This document shows, piece after piece, positions 37,605 through 47,579 of a stretch of DNA of 64,000 nucleotides. The position numbers were made by a program, and so were the translations under genes. The stretch is from positions 26,739 to 90,738 of the forward strand of contig JAXHVO010000103.1 of NCBI GenBank assembly GCA_034189135.1, given 5' to 3'. How positions within the stretch are numbered: the stretch's first letter is position 1; each line of letters begins with the position of its first letter. The notes beneath the pieces were generated by a model. That model was not told the DNA's origin. It did no database searches and worked only from the letters and a program-made list of their open reading frames with translations. The DNA comes from Thermodesulfobacteriota bacterium (GTDB lineage Bacteria; Desulfobacterota; Desulfobacteria; Desulfobacterales; JAUWMJ01).

Positions 37605-39072
37605 CGTCTGACTCCTTTACGGGAAGGGTAATAATAAATGTTGTTCCTTCACCTTCTGTTGAGGTGACATCCAGCCAGCCTTGGTGCTCGTCCATAATTC
37701 GGGTGGCAATGCTAAGCCCCAGACCGGTTCCCTCTTCCTTGGTGGTAAAAAAAGGTTGCAATATTTTCTCCCTTATCGACTCTGAAATCCCAGGGCCATT
37801 ATCGCTAAGCCGGATAACAGCTACCCTGCCCCGTGGTTGTAAAAAAGTTTCTTCTTCCTGAATGACCACCCTGCCACCTCTTTCCATGGCTTCACAGGCG
37901 TTCATCACGATATTAACCAGAACCTCTTTTAACTGTTCCGGGTCCGCTTGGATTTCGGGAAGTGGTTGCCTGCGTATGATTTTTATGGTGACATCATATG
38001 ATTTCAAACGATGTTCCAGCAATTGTATCACCAGATCAACCACCACTGACGGACTTATTTGCTGCATTTTCAGCTTTGGCGGCCTGGAAAATTCAAGAAA
38101 ATTCTGCACAATATTATCAATGTGGTGGATCTCTTGGGAAATGACTTCAAAATCCTCCTTCTGGGTAGCAGAGAGTTCAAGTGATCGGTCCAGGGAGAAA
38201 AGACGCATTTTGACTGAAGTAAACGGGTTGCGTATGCTGTGGGCCACTCCTGCCGCCAGCTTTCCCACCAGAGCCATCTTTTCAGCCTGCAACAGGTGTT
38301 CACGGCTTTTTTCCAGCTCCCCGTGAACCTGGTCTACATCTTCAATCAGATTTCCCACACTGCGGCTGAGTGCTTTAATCTCATTTTCCGCAGGGTGTTT
38401 GATGCCTTCCCGGTCAGCCGCAAGGGTTAACCTTTGAACAGGAAGCAAAATATGCTTAATCATCACAAAGGCAAGAAAAACCCCCAGAAAAAAATTAATT
38501 ACAATAGCAGCTACAGCTATCACTCTTAGTTTTTCAGCCCGAATGCTGCTTTCCTTTCGGGCCTGGCTGATTCTCTCGGTATGGGTATCTTTGTATTGTT
38601 GACAAAGGGAAAGAATTTCAAAATATCGATCCCGCACATCCTTGTGAAGTTCGGCACCGGTTTTACGATCTCCTGTTCTGTAATGTGCAATGACCCGATC
38701 TTTGTTTTTAATATAAAGCGCGTATTCTGATTTTATCCGATCAACCGTCTCTTTCTCAACTTTATCTTCGGCAAATTCTTTAGCCTCATTGAGCCGCTCA
38801 TTAAAAACCTGCCTGTATTTTCCCAGTTGTTTGAGCCATTGCTGATCACCATCTATAAAATAGTAAGAAACAAAACCTTTCTGATTGATAAGAGAGCTTG
38901 CCAAAGCCTCGGCCTTCTGGAAGGCTTTCAAATCCTTTTCAATAATAGATGCAAGCTGTGCCTCCATCCGATAGGTATACCATACCATGACAATACCTCC
39001 TATCATGGTAATAATAACCAACGAGGATAAAATTATAAAAATACGGCTGCGCAGGCTGATTCGATTCCACAT
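37597..39072 (-). CDS. Membrane sensor histidine kinase paired with the NtrC-type regulator
   Basis: 491 aa. N-terminal TM (IFIILSSLVIITMIGGI), a helical periplasmic sensor of about 150 residues, a second TM (IAVAAIVINFFLGVFLAF), HAMP, then HisKA with GKLAAGVAHSIRNP and HATPase (DNGPGISE, TTKEEGTGLGLSIA). The H-box reads HSIRNP where HEIRNP is usual. It overlaps its regulator gene by 8 bp and forms a two-component system with it. The signal is unknown. Confidence 0.93.
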   Translation of the reverse strand: MWNRISLRSRIFIILSSLVIITMIGGIVMVWYTYRMEAQLASIIEKDLKAFQKAEALASSLINQKGFVSYYFIDGDQQWLKQLGKYRQVFNERLNEAKEFAEDKVEKETVDRIKSEYALYIKNKDRVIAHYRTGDRKTGAELHKDVRDRYFEILSLCQQYKDTHTERISQARKESSIRAEKLRVIAVAAIVINFFLGVFLAFVMIKHILLPVQRLTLAADREGIKHPAENEIKALSRSVGNLIEDVDQVHGELEKSREHLLQAEKMALVGKLAAGVAHSIRNPFTSVKMRLFSLDRSLELSATQKEDFEVISQEIHHIDNIVQNFLEFSRPPKLKMQQISPSVVVDLVIQLLEHRLKSYDVTIKIIRRQPLPEIQADPEQLKEVLVNIVMNACEAMERGGRVVIQEEETFLQPRGRVAVIRLSDNGPGISESIREKILQPFFTTKEEGTGLGLSIATRIMDEHQGWLDVTSTEGEGTTFIITLPVKESDVE

Positions 39073-39166
39073 CTTAGGGATTCCCTTGCGTAAAAAATTG
39101 AGTGATCGGGGAGTTTCTTATCAATGGTCTTTTTTATATACCGTTTGAACTTTAATGATTGTTAGT

Positions 39167-39410
39167 GGTTCGGCTGGAGAAGCGCCCATTTGCCCGTATC
39201 AGCCTTAACAATGATTTCAAGAAACTGACGTACGGTCCGCCTGAGGCGGACTGAGATTCGATTTGAACCAGCCCTAGGGAACAGAACTCCGCGGCAGCGT
39301 TAATCGTTTCTGCCTGTATGGATTTCACTGAGAAGATAGGGGCGTGTACAGAGTACCGGAATTATTTATTAAGGTGGATACGGGCAAATGGGCGCTTCTC
39401 CGGACGAACC
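39167..39410. repeat. Element with long perfect inverted ends, family C
   Basis: The 25-bp arms at 39176-39200 and 39377-39401 are perfect inverted repeats (beginning GGAGAAGCGCCCATTTGC). Weaker matching (CGAACC/GGTTCG) extends them to about 34 bp. The 244-bp element has no coding capacity and fits a MITE or decayed transposon. It contains GTCCGCCTGAGGCGGAC at 39235-39251. The rest of 39073-39457 shows no gene. Confidence 0.7.
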
Positions 39411-39457
39411 GAGTAGGGATTGAATAACTCCCCGATCCCTCAAAAACTTTATTTTTC

Positions 39458-40021
39458 TCACAGGCTGCAGGACTTGATAACCTCGCAAACTTCCATAAAA
39501 ACATCTGTTTTTCTTAAAATTCCGGTGATATTCTTAATATTGTCATCTTTTGTAACCAGCAGAGATAAATGATGCCCCATAACCAGGCGATGAATCGCCA
39601 CATCCAGGGAATCATTCTCATTAACGTATTCTCTTTCCGTGGGAGTGTACATGATATTCTTCGCCTTCAGCAAAGCCGCCTTTTGACAAATTTCTTCCAT
39701 AGGTCTGTCAAAAAGGCTGAACTGTTCCCGCAAGGTACATAATAGTTTCTTGCTGAACCCGTAATGGGATATGCCTCTTCGATTTCCTATCTCATCATAT
39801 TTAGGTTCCAACGCCCTAAGTATATCGAGTTGACTTAACTTTCCCGTAATATGCCCGTTCTTATCATATATCAAAATTGATCTGTGTCGGTACCGGGATT
39901 GGTCAAATTTTTTCTGTGCTTCTTCCAAGGCAATGATGGCTTCATATAAGGTGGCATCTTCAGAAGCGGTGGCATAATCAGCAAGGGGAACCATCAGATC
40001 TTTCACGATTTTTGTTTTCAT
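39458..40021 (-). CDS. CBS-domain-pair protein
   Basis: 187 aa. A CBS pair split by an insert: KDLMVPLADYATASEDATLY with SQLDILRALEP, and YTPTEREYVNENDSLDVAI with GHHLSLLVTKDDN. Its paralogue at 44660-45220 starts in the same way (KDLMVPLSEYATV). ATG 40021 follows GGGAGG. It lies between the histidine kinase gene and the anion transporter. A nucleotide-sensing role is likely, but the target is unknown. Confidence 0.82.
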   Translation of the reverse strand: MKTKIVKDLMVPLADYATASEDATLYEAIIALEEAQKKFDQSRYRHRSILIYDKNGHITGKLSQLDILRALEPKYDEIGNRRGISHYGFSKKLLCTLREQFSLFDRPMEEICQKAALLKAKNIMYTPTEREYVNENDSLDVAIHRLVMGHHLSLLVTKDDNIKNITGILRKTDVFMEVCEVIKSCSL

Positions 40022-40278
40022 TATAAACCTCCCATTTTACTAGTTATTGCTTGCCGGTTGAATTGTTATTTTGACTTTGTACCTTTTTTCCCACTACTCA
40101 GCAACTTACTGAGTTTTAATATATTTATGTAGCATGAACCGCTATACATGTAAACAGAACTTTTTGCTCTAAAACCGGCTTTTTATGGTAAATATAAGGA
40201 TGTTTGGGTTGAAGTACAGCCTTGACTTGATATTGGTTAAATGGTAATTGCTAAGCCCTTATCAATTAATACCAACAA

Positions 40279-40342
40279 GGTGCCGTGGTATTTTCTCTCT
40301 TTTGCACAGAAAAAGAGACCCGGCATTCGGAGTGAAGCCGAA
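40279..40342 (+). promoter_or_regulatory. Structured leader upstream of the anion transporter
   Basis: Three possible stems lie just before the gene: GTGCCG/CGGCAT (40280-40285 with 40321-40326), an inner TCTCTTTT/AAAAGAGA hairpin (40296-40318), and TTCGG/CCGAA (40326-40342). It does not match a riboswitch class I know. The rest of 40022-40373 shows no gene. Confidence 0.3.
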
Positions 40343-40373
40343 CAAATGGGAAATTCAATCAAGGAGGACCTGA

Positions 40374-41846
40374 ATGGATATGGATGAAAGGGCATTTAAC
40401 TGGAAAAACCTGATTTTTCTCTTCACCGGAGTGTTGCTCTTCGTAGTCGTTTATTTTTCTTCCGCCTGGCCTGATGCGGTGGACCCGATGGGGAAAAGCT
40501 TTGCGCTGAGCAGGGAAGGTAAAGGAGCTCTGGCTATTTTTCTGCTGGCAGGAACCTGGTGGGTGTTTGAAGTGGTACCCATAGGAGTGACCAGCCTGAC
40601 AATCGGTGTGCTGCAGGCCATGTTTTTCATCCGTCCGGCCAAGGAAGCCTTTAAGGATTTTATGGATCCTTCAGTGATGTTTATCTTTGGCTCCATTGTA
40701 ATCGGTATCGTTTTTACCAAAACCGGATTGACCCGCCGGCTGGCTTATAAAATGCTTTCCATCGTCGGTGAGAAAACCAGCATGATTTACCTGGGCTGTT
40801 TCGTTCTTACTTCAGCTCTGGCTCATATTATGGCCCATACTGCTGTGGCTGCCACCGTATATCCGCTACTGGTTGCCATCTACGCGCTGTACGGAGAAGG
40901 TGACAAGCAAACCAAGTTTGGCAAAGGAATGTTTATCGGCATGGCATACGTGGCAGGTGCCGGTTCCATTGTGACCTTGCTGGGTGCCGCCCGCGGGGCC
41001 GTTGCGCTTGGTTTTTTTAAAGATGTCGCGGGCCAGGATATCGGATTTTTCGAGTTGACCTACTATATGTTTCCAATCGGCTGGATCATGACCTTTTTGT
41101 TATGGGGATTTTTTATGGTGGTATTAAAACCCGAAAAGAAAACCATTCCCGGTTTGAAAGAGAAAGCCAAGAGACTCTATACTGAACTGGGTGGCATTAC
41201 AAAAAATGAAATCATCGCCGCCTGTATTGTGGGAGCATGCATCGTGTCATTGGGTGTCATCGCCATATTAAAAACCAATATGGCCAATTTTCGCGCACCT
41301 GACAAAACCGCCATTATTTTGATATCCACTGTTTTATTTTTTATCACCGGGATTCTTGATATCGACGACCTGGAAGAAATTCCCTGGAACATCATCCTGC
41401 TGTTTGCCGGAGCAATGAGTATCGGATTTTGCCTTTGGGAAACCGGCGCTGCCCAATGGCTGGCCATCAACTGGCTAACCATGTTTAAAGAATCTCACTG
41501 GTTTATATTTGTCTTAAGCATTGCATTTTTCGTCATGATGATGACCAATTTTATTATGAATGTGGCGGCCATCGCCATTTCGCTTCCGGTGGCTCTGGTC
41601 ATAGCCCCTTATCTGGGTGTGGCCGGTGAAGTCATCCTGTTTTCTTCCCTGGTTGTTGCCGGTATGCCGTTTCTGCTTTTGGTGGGAGCCGCGCCCAATG
41701 CCATTGCCTATGATTCCAAGCAGTTTTCAACCGGAGAGTTTTTTCTTTATGGGATTCCGGCCAGTATCATATTGATGATCGTCACCGCTTTTGCGGTGTA
41801 TATTCTTTGGCCACTGATGGGAATGCCGATTCTTCTGAACGGCTAA
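40374..41846 (+). CDS. DASS-family sodium/anion symporter
   Basis: 490 aa, about 12-13 hydrophobic segments, of the divalent anion:sodium symporter family (dicarboxylate, sulfate or phosphate). Family-like segments include DPSVMFIFGSIVIGIVFTKT, TNFIMNVAAIAISLPVAL and GMPFLLLVGAAPNAIAYDS. ATG 40374 follows AAGGAGG. A histidine kinase gene follows by about 118 bp, so anion-responsive control is possible. The substrate cannot be read from sequence. Confidence 0.88.
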   Translation: MDMDERAFNWKNLIFLFTGVLLFVVVYFSSAWPDAVDPMGKSFALSREGKGALAIFLLAGTWWVFEVVPIGVTSLTIGVLQAMFFIRPAKEAFKDFMDPSVMFIFGSIVIGIVFTKTGLTRRLAYKMLSIVGEKTSMIYLGCFVLTSALAHIMAHTAVAATVYPLLVAIYALYGEGDKQTKFGKGMFIGMAYVAGAGSIVTLLGAARGAVALGFFKDVAGQDIGFFELTYYMFPIGWIMTFLLWGFFMVVLKPEKKTIPGLKEKAKRLYTELGGITKNEIIAACIVGACIVSLGVIAILKTNMANFRAPDKTAIILISTVLFFITGILDIDDLEEIPWNIILLFAGAMSIGFCLWETGAAQWLAINWLTMFKESHWFIFVLSIAFFVMMMTNFIMNVAAIAISLPVALVIAPYLGVAGEVILFSSLVVAGMPFLLLVGAAPNAIAYDSKQFSTGEFFLYGIPASIILMIVTAFAVYILWPLMGMPILLNG

Positions 41847-41963
41847 ACAGATGGGCGCTTTATGGGTTGCATAAATTTTCTTGAACCATTTTTGGCACAT
41901 TCACCAAAATAAGTTTTAAACCCGTATTAAATTAAAACTCAATTAATAAAAAAAAGAAAAACA

Positions 41964-43655
41964 ATGGATCATTACTATAAGGCTCTGAAACGGAATATGA
42001 TGCTTACAATCATTATTGTTTCTTTTATTCCCGTATTCTTTGTCAGCAGTACCATTTACTACCAGTTTCGTAACTCATATCGCGAAAAGGTGATCGCTCA
42101 TCTGCAGGAACTGGTGAAGAAGCATCAACAGAGGATCGACGATTTTTTAAAAGAAAAACTTGCGGAAGTAAAGTTTTTGGCCGTGAGTTTCAGTTTAATC
42201 GATTTAAGCGACGAGGCATTCCTGAAAGAAAAGCTGATAACTCTGCACCGGGGTTACAGCTCGGTTTTTGTTGATTTGGGTGTGGTTGACAGTCAGGGCA
42301 AGCAAATCGCCTATGCCGGGCCCTTTAGCCTAGGAGAGGCTTTTTACGCTGAGATGGACTGGTTTCAAAAAGCGATGAAATATGACTATGTCATCAGCGA
42401 TGTTTTTTTAGGATTGCGCGGTCTGCCCCATTTTATCGTTGCGGTAAAACAGGTTTGGAAAGGCCAACCCTGGATACTCAGGGCTACCATTGACTTTGTG
42501 GCCTTTAATCGTCTGGTGGAAAGTATTCGTATTGGTGAAACCGGATTTGCCTTTATTTTAAATAAGCAGGGCGAGTTTCAAACCAAGCCAAGCTATGATT
42601 TTCAGCCCAGTTCAGGATGTTACGGACACTTTTATAACTGTGAACAAGAAGCGGCCATAGACGGAATTTACACTGAAGAACGGTTTGATGATTCAGGTGT
42701 CAAAAGCCTCTATCTGGCTGCGTTCCTTAAGGATAAAGACTGGCTGTTGGTGTATAAACAGGTTTCAGCCGATGCCCTTTCAGGACTCAGTCATGCTCAG
42801 AATATTGCGATTATCATTTTTATACTTGGCGGAGTGGCCATCATTACCATGGCATTTGTGTTGTCCCGGCATACGGTTAAACATATTGTACTGGCCGACA
42901 GAGAAAAGGAGATGATGAACAAGCAGGTGATTGAAACCGGCAAACTGGCATCTGTGGGTGAACTGGCAGCAGGGATTGCCCATGAAATTAATAACCCGGT
43001 GGCCATTATGGTTGAAGAGGCTGGATGGGTCGGGGATTTGCTGGAGGAAGAAGAGTTTGAAAAAAGTGAAAACCTTGATGAGTTCCAACGTGCATTAAAG
43101 CAAATTAATACACAAGGAAAACGCTGCAAGGAGATCACTCATAAATTGCTAAGTTTTGCCAGGAAAACAGATTCAAGGATCCAGGCCGTCCAGGTAAATG
43201 AACTGATTGAGGATGTGGTAAGCCTTTCGGCCCAACGGGCCAGATACTCTAACGTGGATCTGCGTACAAATTTTCAACACAGTCTGCCTACCATTCAGGC
43301 TTCTTTGTCCGAAATGCAGCAGGTGTTTTTAAATCTGATCAATAATGCCCTGGACGCCATGGAAAAAGACGGCGGAGCCATTGAAATAACCAGTAAACTG
43401 CAAGACAGCCAGGTAATCGTTGATATAGCCGATACCGGCCCCGGCATACCCAAGTCAAACCTTGCAAGGATATTCGATCCCTTTTTTACCACCAAGCCGG
43501 TGGGTAAAGGAACAGGACTTGGATTGTCCATCTGTTACGGTATTATCAATAAAATGGGGGGAGAAATCGATGTCAAAAGTTCCGTTGGTCTGGGAACCAC
43601 TTTTAGTATCCGAATTCCTGTGGAAAACACAGACTCTGTGGATTTAACCAATTAA
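41964..43655 (+). CDS. Membrane sensor histidine kinase with Cache-like sensor
   Basis: 563 aa. TM 1 (MLTIIIVSFIPVFFVSST), an extracellular double-Cache-like region of about 250 residues, TM 2 (IAIIIFILGGVAIITMAFVL), HisKA with AAGIAHEINNPVAI, and HATPase (NLINNALDAME, DTGPGIPKS, GTGLGLSI). The H-box is complete. Two receiver-only proteins follow at 43683 and 44124. It lies next to the DASS transporter gene, so it may sense a transported anion. Confidence 0.92.
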   Translation: MDHYYKALKRNMMLTIIIVSFIPVFFVSSTIYYQFRNSYREKVIAHLQELVKKHQQRIDDFLKEKLAEVKFLAVSFSLIDLSDEAFLKEKLITLHRGYSSVFVDLGVVDSQGKQIAYAGPFSLGEAFYAEMDWFQKAMKYDYVISDVFLGLRGLPHFIVAVKQVWKGQPWILRATIDFVAFNRLVESIRIGETGFAFILNKQGEFQTKPSYDFQPSSGCYGHFYNCEQEAAIDGIYTEERFDDSGVKSLYLAAFLKDKDWLLVYKQVSADALSGLSHAQNIAIIIFILGGVAIITMAFVLSRHTVKHIVLADREKEMMNKQVIETGKLASVGELAAGIAHEINNPVAIMVEEAGWVGDLLEEEEFEKSENLDEFQRALKQINTQGKRCKEITHKLLSFARKTDSRIQAVQVNELIEDVVSLSAQRARYSNVDLRTNFQHSLPTIQASLSEMQQVFLNLINNALDAMEKDGGAIEITSKLQDSQVIVDIADTGPGIPKSNLARIFDPFFTTKPVGKGTGLGLSICYGIINKMGGEIDVKSSVGLGTTFSIRIPVENTDSVDLTN

Positions 43656-43682
43656 CAAATAGACAATTAAGGAGGACTGGAT

Positions 43683-44114
43683 ATGGCAATGGCAAACGTA
43701 CTTTTGGTGGATGATGAGGTCCCTTTTGTCGAGACCATGACAAAACGCTTAACCAAAAGAGACCTTGATGTTTCCACTGCATTCAATGGCCAGGAGGCCC
43801 TCGATAAACTGGAAAATAGCCGCAGTATTGAAGTCGTCATACTCGATGTTAAAATGCCCGGCATGGATGGTCTGGAAACCTTGCAAAAAATCAGGAAAAA
43901 ATATCCCCTGGTGGAAGTAGTCATGCTAACCGGGCATGCGACCGTAGAATCAGCTATTGACGGGATGAAATTGGGTGCCTTTGATTACCTTATGAAGCCC
44001 TGTGATATGGATATCCTCATCTCCAAGGTTGGAGAAGCCGCCAAAAAAAAGCGCGCACAAGAGGAGAAAATCATCGAGGCGCGAGTCAAGGAGATTACTT
44101 CCAGGCGAGCTTAG
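43683..44114 (+). CDS. Response regulator with receiver domain only, 1
   Basis: 143 aa: VLLVDDEVPFVETM, phospho-acceptor in VVILDVKMPGMD, VMLTGHATVES and DYLMKPCD. A short lysine-rich tail follows with no output domain. ATG 43683 follows AAGGAGG. It lies 28 bp after the kinase gene and 9 bp before the second receiver, so phosphotransfer between them is likely. Confidence 0.92.
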   Translation: MAMANVLLVDDEVPFVETMTKRLTKRDLDVSTAFNGQEALDKLENSRSIEVVILDVKMPGMDGLETLQKIRKKYPLVEVVMLTGHATVESAIDGMKLGAFDYLMKPCDMDILISKVGEAAKKKRAQEEKIIEARVKEITSRRA

Positions 44115-44123
44115 GGAAACGAC

Positions 44124-44504
44124 ATGGAAAAGGATAAAAAGGATAATCCGATCCGGCTTCTTCTGGTGGATGATGAAGAAGGCTTTGTAAGTGTGCTCAC
44201 CAAAAGACTGGCCCGAAGGAATATAAACGTGACTGTGGCGTTAAGCGGCACCGAAGGCATTCAGGCCCTTCGCAAACAAGATTTTGACGTGGCCGTTTTA
44301 GACCTCAAGATGGAGGATATGGACGGCATTGAGGTGCTCAAAATATTTAAAAAAATGTATCCAGAAATGGCTGTGATCATGCTTACCGGTCATGGATCTG
44401 AACAGGCCGCAAAGGAAGGCGTGGCATATGGCGCTTTTGACTACCTGACCAAACCCTGTGAGCTGGAAGAGCTGATTGAAAAGATTCATGAATCGGTAAA
44501 ATAA
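44124..44504 (+). CDS. Response regulator with receiver domain only, 2
   Basis: 126 aa receiver: RLLLVDDEEGFVSVLTKRL, phospho-acceptor in VAVLDLKMEDMD, VIMLTGHGSE and DYLTKPCE. It is similar to the preceding receiver. The start ATG 44124 has only weak SD (GGGAAACGAC). It is the third gene of the kinase-receiver-receiver set. Confidence 0.9.
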   Translation: MEKDKKDNPIRLLLVDDEEGFVSVLTKRLARRNINVTVALSGTEGIQALRKQDFDVAVLDLKMEDMDGIEVLKIFKKMYPEMAVIMLTGHGSEQAAKEGVAYGAFDYLTKPCELEELIEKIHESVK

Positions 44505-44659
44505 TATGTCACGACTCCGGCTCAGTGGTTCTTGATTCAGGGCTTTTCAAAGATCTCTGTGGTAAAAAAACACAGGATGTGTAAAAGGCAACTGGCTAAA
44601 CAGACCGATTCAATCTCAACTTAAATCCATTTTTTCGAATTTTAAACCGGAGTTTCTCT

Positions 44660-45220
44660 GTGAAAAAATATCTTGTAAAAGACTTAATGGTTCCACTTTC
44701 CGAATATGCAACGGTTTTCGAAGGAGCAACGCTGCTTGAAACCCTTCTTGCCCTGGAAAAAGCTCAGGAAGAATTTCAACACACCAGATACTCTCACCGT
44801 GCTGTGTTGATTCTAGACAAGAATAAACAGGTGATCGGCAAACTCAGCCAGTTGGATTTCCTCCGCGTGCTTGAACAGGAAAATGAACATATTGAGGAAA
44901 TTAACCGCATCAACAAATTTGGTTTCAGTCCAATGGCTATTATCGCATACCAGGAAAAGCACCGGGCCAAAGGCGCTCCCATAGACGAGGCTCTTTTAAC
45001 TGCAGCGAAGCTTAAGGTGGAAGATTTTATGCGATCTCCTTCCGAAGGCGAATATATTAAAGAGAGTGCATCTTTAGATATCGCCATTCATCAATTTACT
45101 ACCGGACTTCATTTGTCTCTACTGGTTACAAAAGGGAGGGATATTACAGGCGTTTTGAGATTGTCGGATGTATTTGCTGCGGTTTTTCATGCCATGAAAG
45201 AGTCTGATTTAAAGAAATAG
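44660..45220 (+). CDS. CBS-domain-pair protein, paralogue
   Basis: 186 aa, similar to the protein at 39458-40021: KDLMVPLSEYATVFEGATLL, SQLDFLRVLE, then a second CBS (FMRSPSEGEYIKESASLDIA, GLHLSLLVTKGRD). The start is GTG 44660, with poor SD. It lies 155 bp after the receiver pair and 29 bp before the next gene. Confidence 0.82.
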   Translation: MKKYLVKDLMVPLSEYATVFEGATLLETLLALEKAQEEFQHTRYSHRAVLILDKNKQVIGKLSQLDFLRVLEQENEHIEEINRINKFGFSPMAIIAYQEKHRAKGAPIDEALLTAAKLKVEDFMRSPSEGEYIKESASLDIAIHQFTTGLHLSLLVTKGRDITGVLRLSDVFAAVFHAMKESDLKK

Positions 45221-45249
45221 ACCCGGTACTACTTTTAAAAGGACACATA

Positions 45250-46671
45250 ATGAAAGAATTAGAAAGGCTTTTGGACAGGATAATCCAGCGGGTAAATATT
45301 AATCTTCGGGAGCTTGAATTTGACGTAAATCCTTTTGTTCAAAACCTTATTGCGCCAAACCAGATGACAAAATTCTATGCATTTTACGGTATTACGCCTC
45401 ACCACCCATTAAACTTTCGATTTAAGCACTCCAACCTAGCCGGAAGCTATTTCCTGGGAAAATGCCGGGTGACCAACTCACTTCTTTACAAAAGCGACAT
45501 CCGGGGTGATGAATTAAAGAAAAAAGGCGATCTGTTTCAATACCATAATTTTGAAATTCCGGTTGACAGGGATGAGGAAATTGAAATTGATGACAGCTTT
45601 CTCGTCAAAACCCTTGTCCATAATAATTCGCATGACCCGGAAACACTAGAAAAATTTTTTATCAGAGACACGGTATCCACCCATTTTGCGAATATCCACG
45701 GCTCTCCTATTGACGGAGCATTCCTGGGACCATTTGCAACGGTGGACCTCACTACAATGCGGGATTGCCTGATCGGAGCGTTTTCATACATACAGGCAGG
45801 AGAGGTCAGCCACCTGGATATCAAACCTGGAACGGTATGGATACGTTATCCCGAAGAGTTCAATTTCTTGTACCGGTATCCTGTTGACCGGTTGAACAAT
45901 TATATCTATTTTGCAGCAGGCATTCCACCCCGGGGTATATTTATCGACTTTGTTGAAGAAAGTAAGGAAGCCTTTCAGCGGGTTTTTAACACAGTCAATA
46001 TAGAACCGTCCGTATCGGTTCCAAACAGCGCTTCCCTTGACCGTTATTCAGTAATAAAACCCAAAACCCATATCAGTGAAAATGTGCTGGTCGCCCAACG
46101 TGCTTATCTTGAAAATGCATGGCTCGGTAAAGGAGCTAATGCACAGGAGCAGTGCTATATCATCAACTCACACCTGGAAGGGTTTGATATCACTGCCCAT
46201 GGCGCAAAAATTATTGAAGCTGATTTGGGAAAAAATGTATTCGTCGGGTTTAACAGTTTCTTAAGGGGCCGGCCGAAATCCCGATTGACCATCGGACAGG
46301 GCAGCATCATTATGCCGCATACCATCATAGATATCAAAAAGCCCCTGACCATCCCGGATGCTCATATCGTCTGGGGTCTGGTAACAAATGAGCGAGACCT
46401 TGCAATCAACAGTATGTCCATGAAGGCCTTTTCAAAGATCGACACTCCTTTTTCCAAAGGGAATATGCATTTTGAAGGCAGTGGACTCAGCTTTGTTGCG
46501 TCATTCAAAGAACGGATTCAACACATTTTGGAAGAAAACGGTGCTTTCTTCCACGAAAACTCAAATCGAGGACATGCCCAGAAAAACCAGAATATTTCGT
46601 TCAACACGATCCATCCCTATCCGAAAGGTAATAAAGAGGGATTGTATCCAACCATTCTTATTCAGCCCTGA
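45250..46671 (+). CDS. Beta-helix (hexapeptide-repeat-like) protein of unknown function
   Basis: 473 aa. The middle (SVPNSASLDRYSVIKPKTHI, LGKGANAQEQCYIINS, GAKIIEADLGKNVFVGFN) has the spacing of a left-handed beta-helix. No catalytic motif for acyl or nucleotidyl transfer is recognised. ATG 45250 (AGGACACATA upstream). It follows the CBS protein gene by 29 bp, so the two may work together. Confidence 0.6.
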   Translation: MKELERLLDRIIQRVNINLRELEFDVNPFVQNLIAPNQMTKFYAFYGITPHHPLNFRFKHSNLAGSYFLGKCRVTNSLLYKSDIRGDELKKKGDLFQYHNFEIPVDRDEEIEIDDSFLVKTLVHNNSHDPETLEKFFIRDTVSTHFANIHGSPIDGAFLGPFATVDLTTMRDCLIGAFSYIQAGEVSHLDIKPGTVWIRYPEEFNFLYRYPVDRLNNYIYFAAGIPPRGIFIDFVEESKEAFQRVFNTVNIEPSVSVPNSASLDRYSVIKPKTHISENVLVAQRAYLENAWLGKGANAQEQCYIINSHLEGFDITAHGAKIIEADLGKNVFVGFNSFLRGRPKSRLTIGQGSIIMPHTIIDIKKPLTIPDAHIVWGLVTNERDLAINSMSMKAFSKIDTPFSKGNMHFEGSGLSFVASFKERIQHILEENGAFFHENSNRGHAQKNQNISFNTIHPYPKGNKEGLYPTILIQP

Positions 46672-46769
46672 CAGTTTCGTAAAAAGTCTCCCGCTTCAGT
46701 TCAGCGGGACATTGTGCTGCTTCTCCTGCTCATTCAATGTACATTAATTCTGAATAAGGGACTACAACT

Positions 46770-47558
46770 CTATAAATACTTTTCGATAACCGCTTCTTTC
46801 AGGTATTGGAAAACATCGGGCCCTTCTTTTGAGGCATCCTCATTTTGGGCAATCACCTGTCTAAAATATTCCATTTCCCCTTTATTATAACTGCCGAGCT
46901 TCTTTTCAATCAGTTTTAAAGTGTTATGGGCCAGGCTGTAAATCACAGCCGGGCCGAACACCCTTTCACCGCCGGCTTTCTTGGTTAAACGGCCCATTAT
47001 TTCATAATGGCGCATTTTAAACGCTTTCGGCGGAGGGCTAAAGTCAAGGAGTTCGGCAAACAGAGCAAGGGACTCAATGACCCCAGCTGAATAGCCGTTT
47101 TCCAACGAAGCCGATCCTTCTTTTTCAATTTCTTCAATGTCCGCTTGGTTAAAAGATAAATCCAGCAGATCGATACATTCTTGCCGAATGGTATTGACCG
47201 ACTCTTCTCTTTTGCTGATCACCACGTCCGAGTCACTTAATATTTTAATTGCATTGCGAATGCTCACCATTTCCTTGATTGTAGGGCTTTTACGAAGGGC
47301 AACATCATCAGCGGTGGTATGGTAAATGGCCAGTTCATTATCGAGTACCAAAATCTCACCTTTTTCCTCAGGATTACCTTTAATGTAAAGATCGAGGTCC
47401 CGTTTTTGATGCGGCGTGTAGGGACTCATTTCAAGAAGACGCCGCATGGTGGCCTTATCGGTTTTGCGTTCACTACCCGGAGGGCCGATTGAGCCAAGCA
47501 CCTTTTTGGACATGTTTATGATGTTTATTTTTTTTAACAGATTATCTTTAAAGGACAT
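46770..47558 (-). CDS. Conserved hypothetical protein
   Basis: 262 aa, mostly helical and soluble, no TM or signal. Segments such as MSPYTPHQKRDLDLYIKG and YEIMGRLTKKAGGERVFG are not tied to a known family by me. It is convergent to the beta-helix gene, with about 100 bp between. Function unknown. Confidence 0.55.
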   Translation of the reverse strand: MSFKDNLLKKINIINMSKKVLGSIGPPGSERKTDKATMRRLLEMSPYTPHQKRDLDLYIKGNPEEKGEILVLDNELAIYHTTADDVALRKSPTIKEMVSIRNAIKILSDSDVVISKREESVNTIRQECIDLLDLSFNQADIEEIEKEGSASLENGYSAGVIESLALFAELLDFSPPPKAFKMRHYEIMGRLTKKAGGERVFGPAVIYSLAHNTLKLIEKKLGSYNKGEMEYFRQVIAQNEDASKEGPDVFQYLKEAVIEKYL

Positions 47559-47579
47559 AATAACTTCTCTATATGAAAA

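Noticed and set aside
40237..40256. Sigma-54 promoter (TTGG...TTGC) upstream of the anion transporter
   Set aside because: The GG-GC spacing is 13 bases and not the required 10, so it does not fit the consensus.
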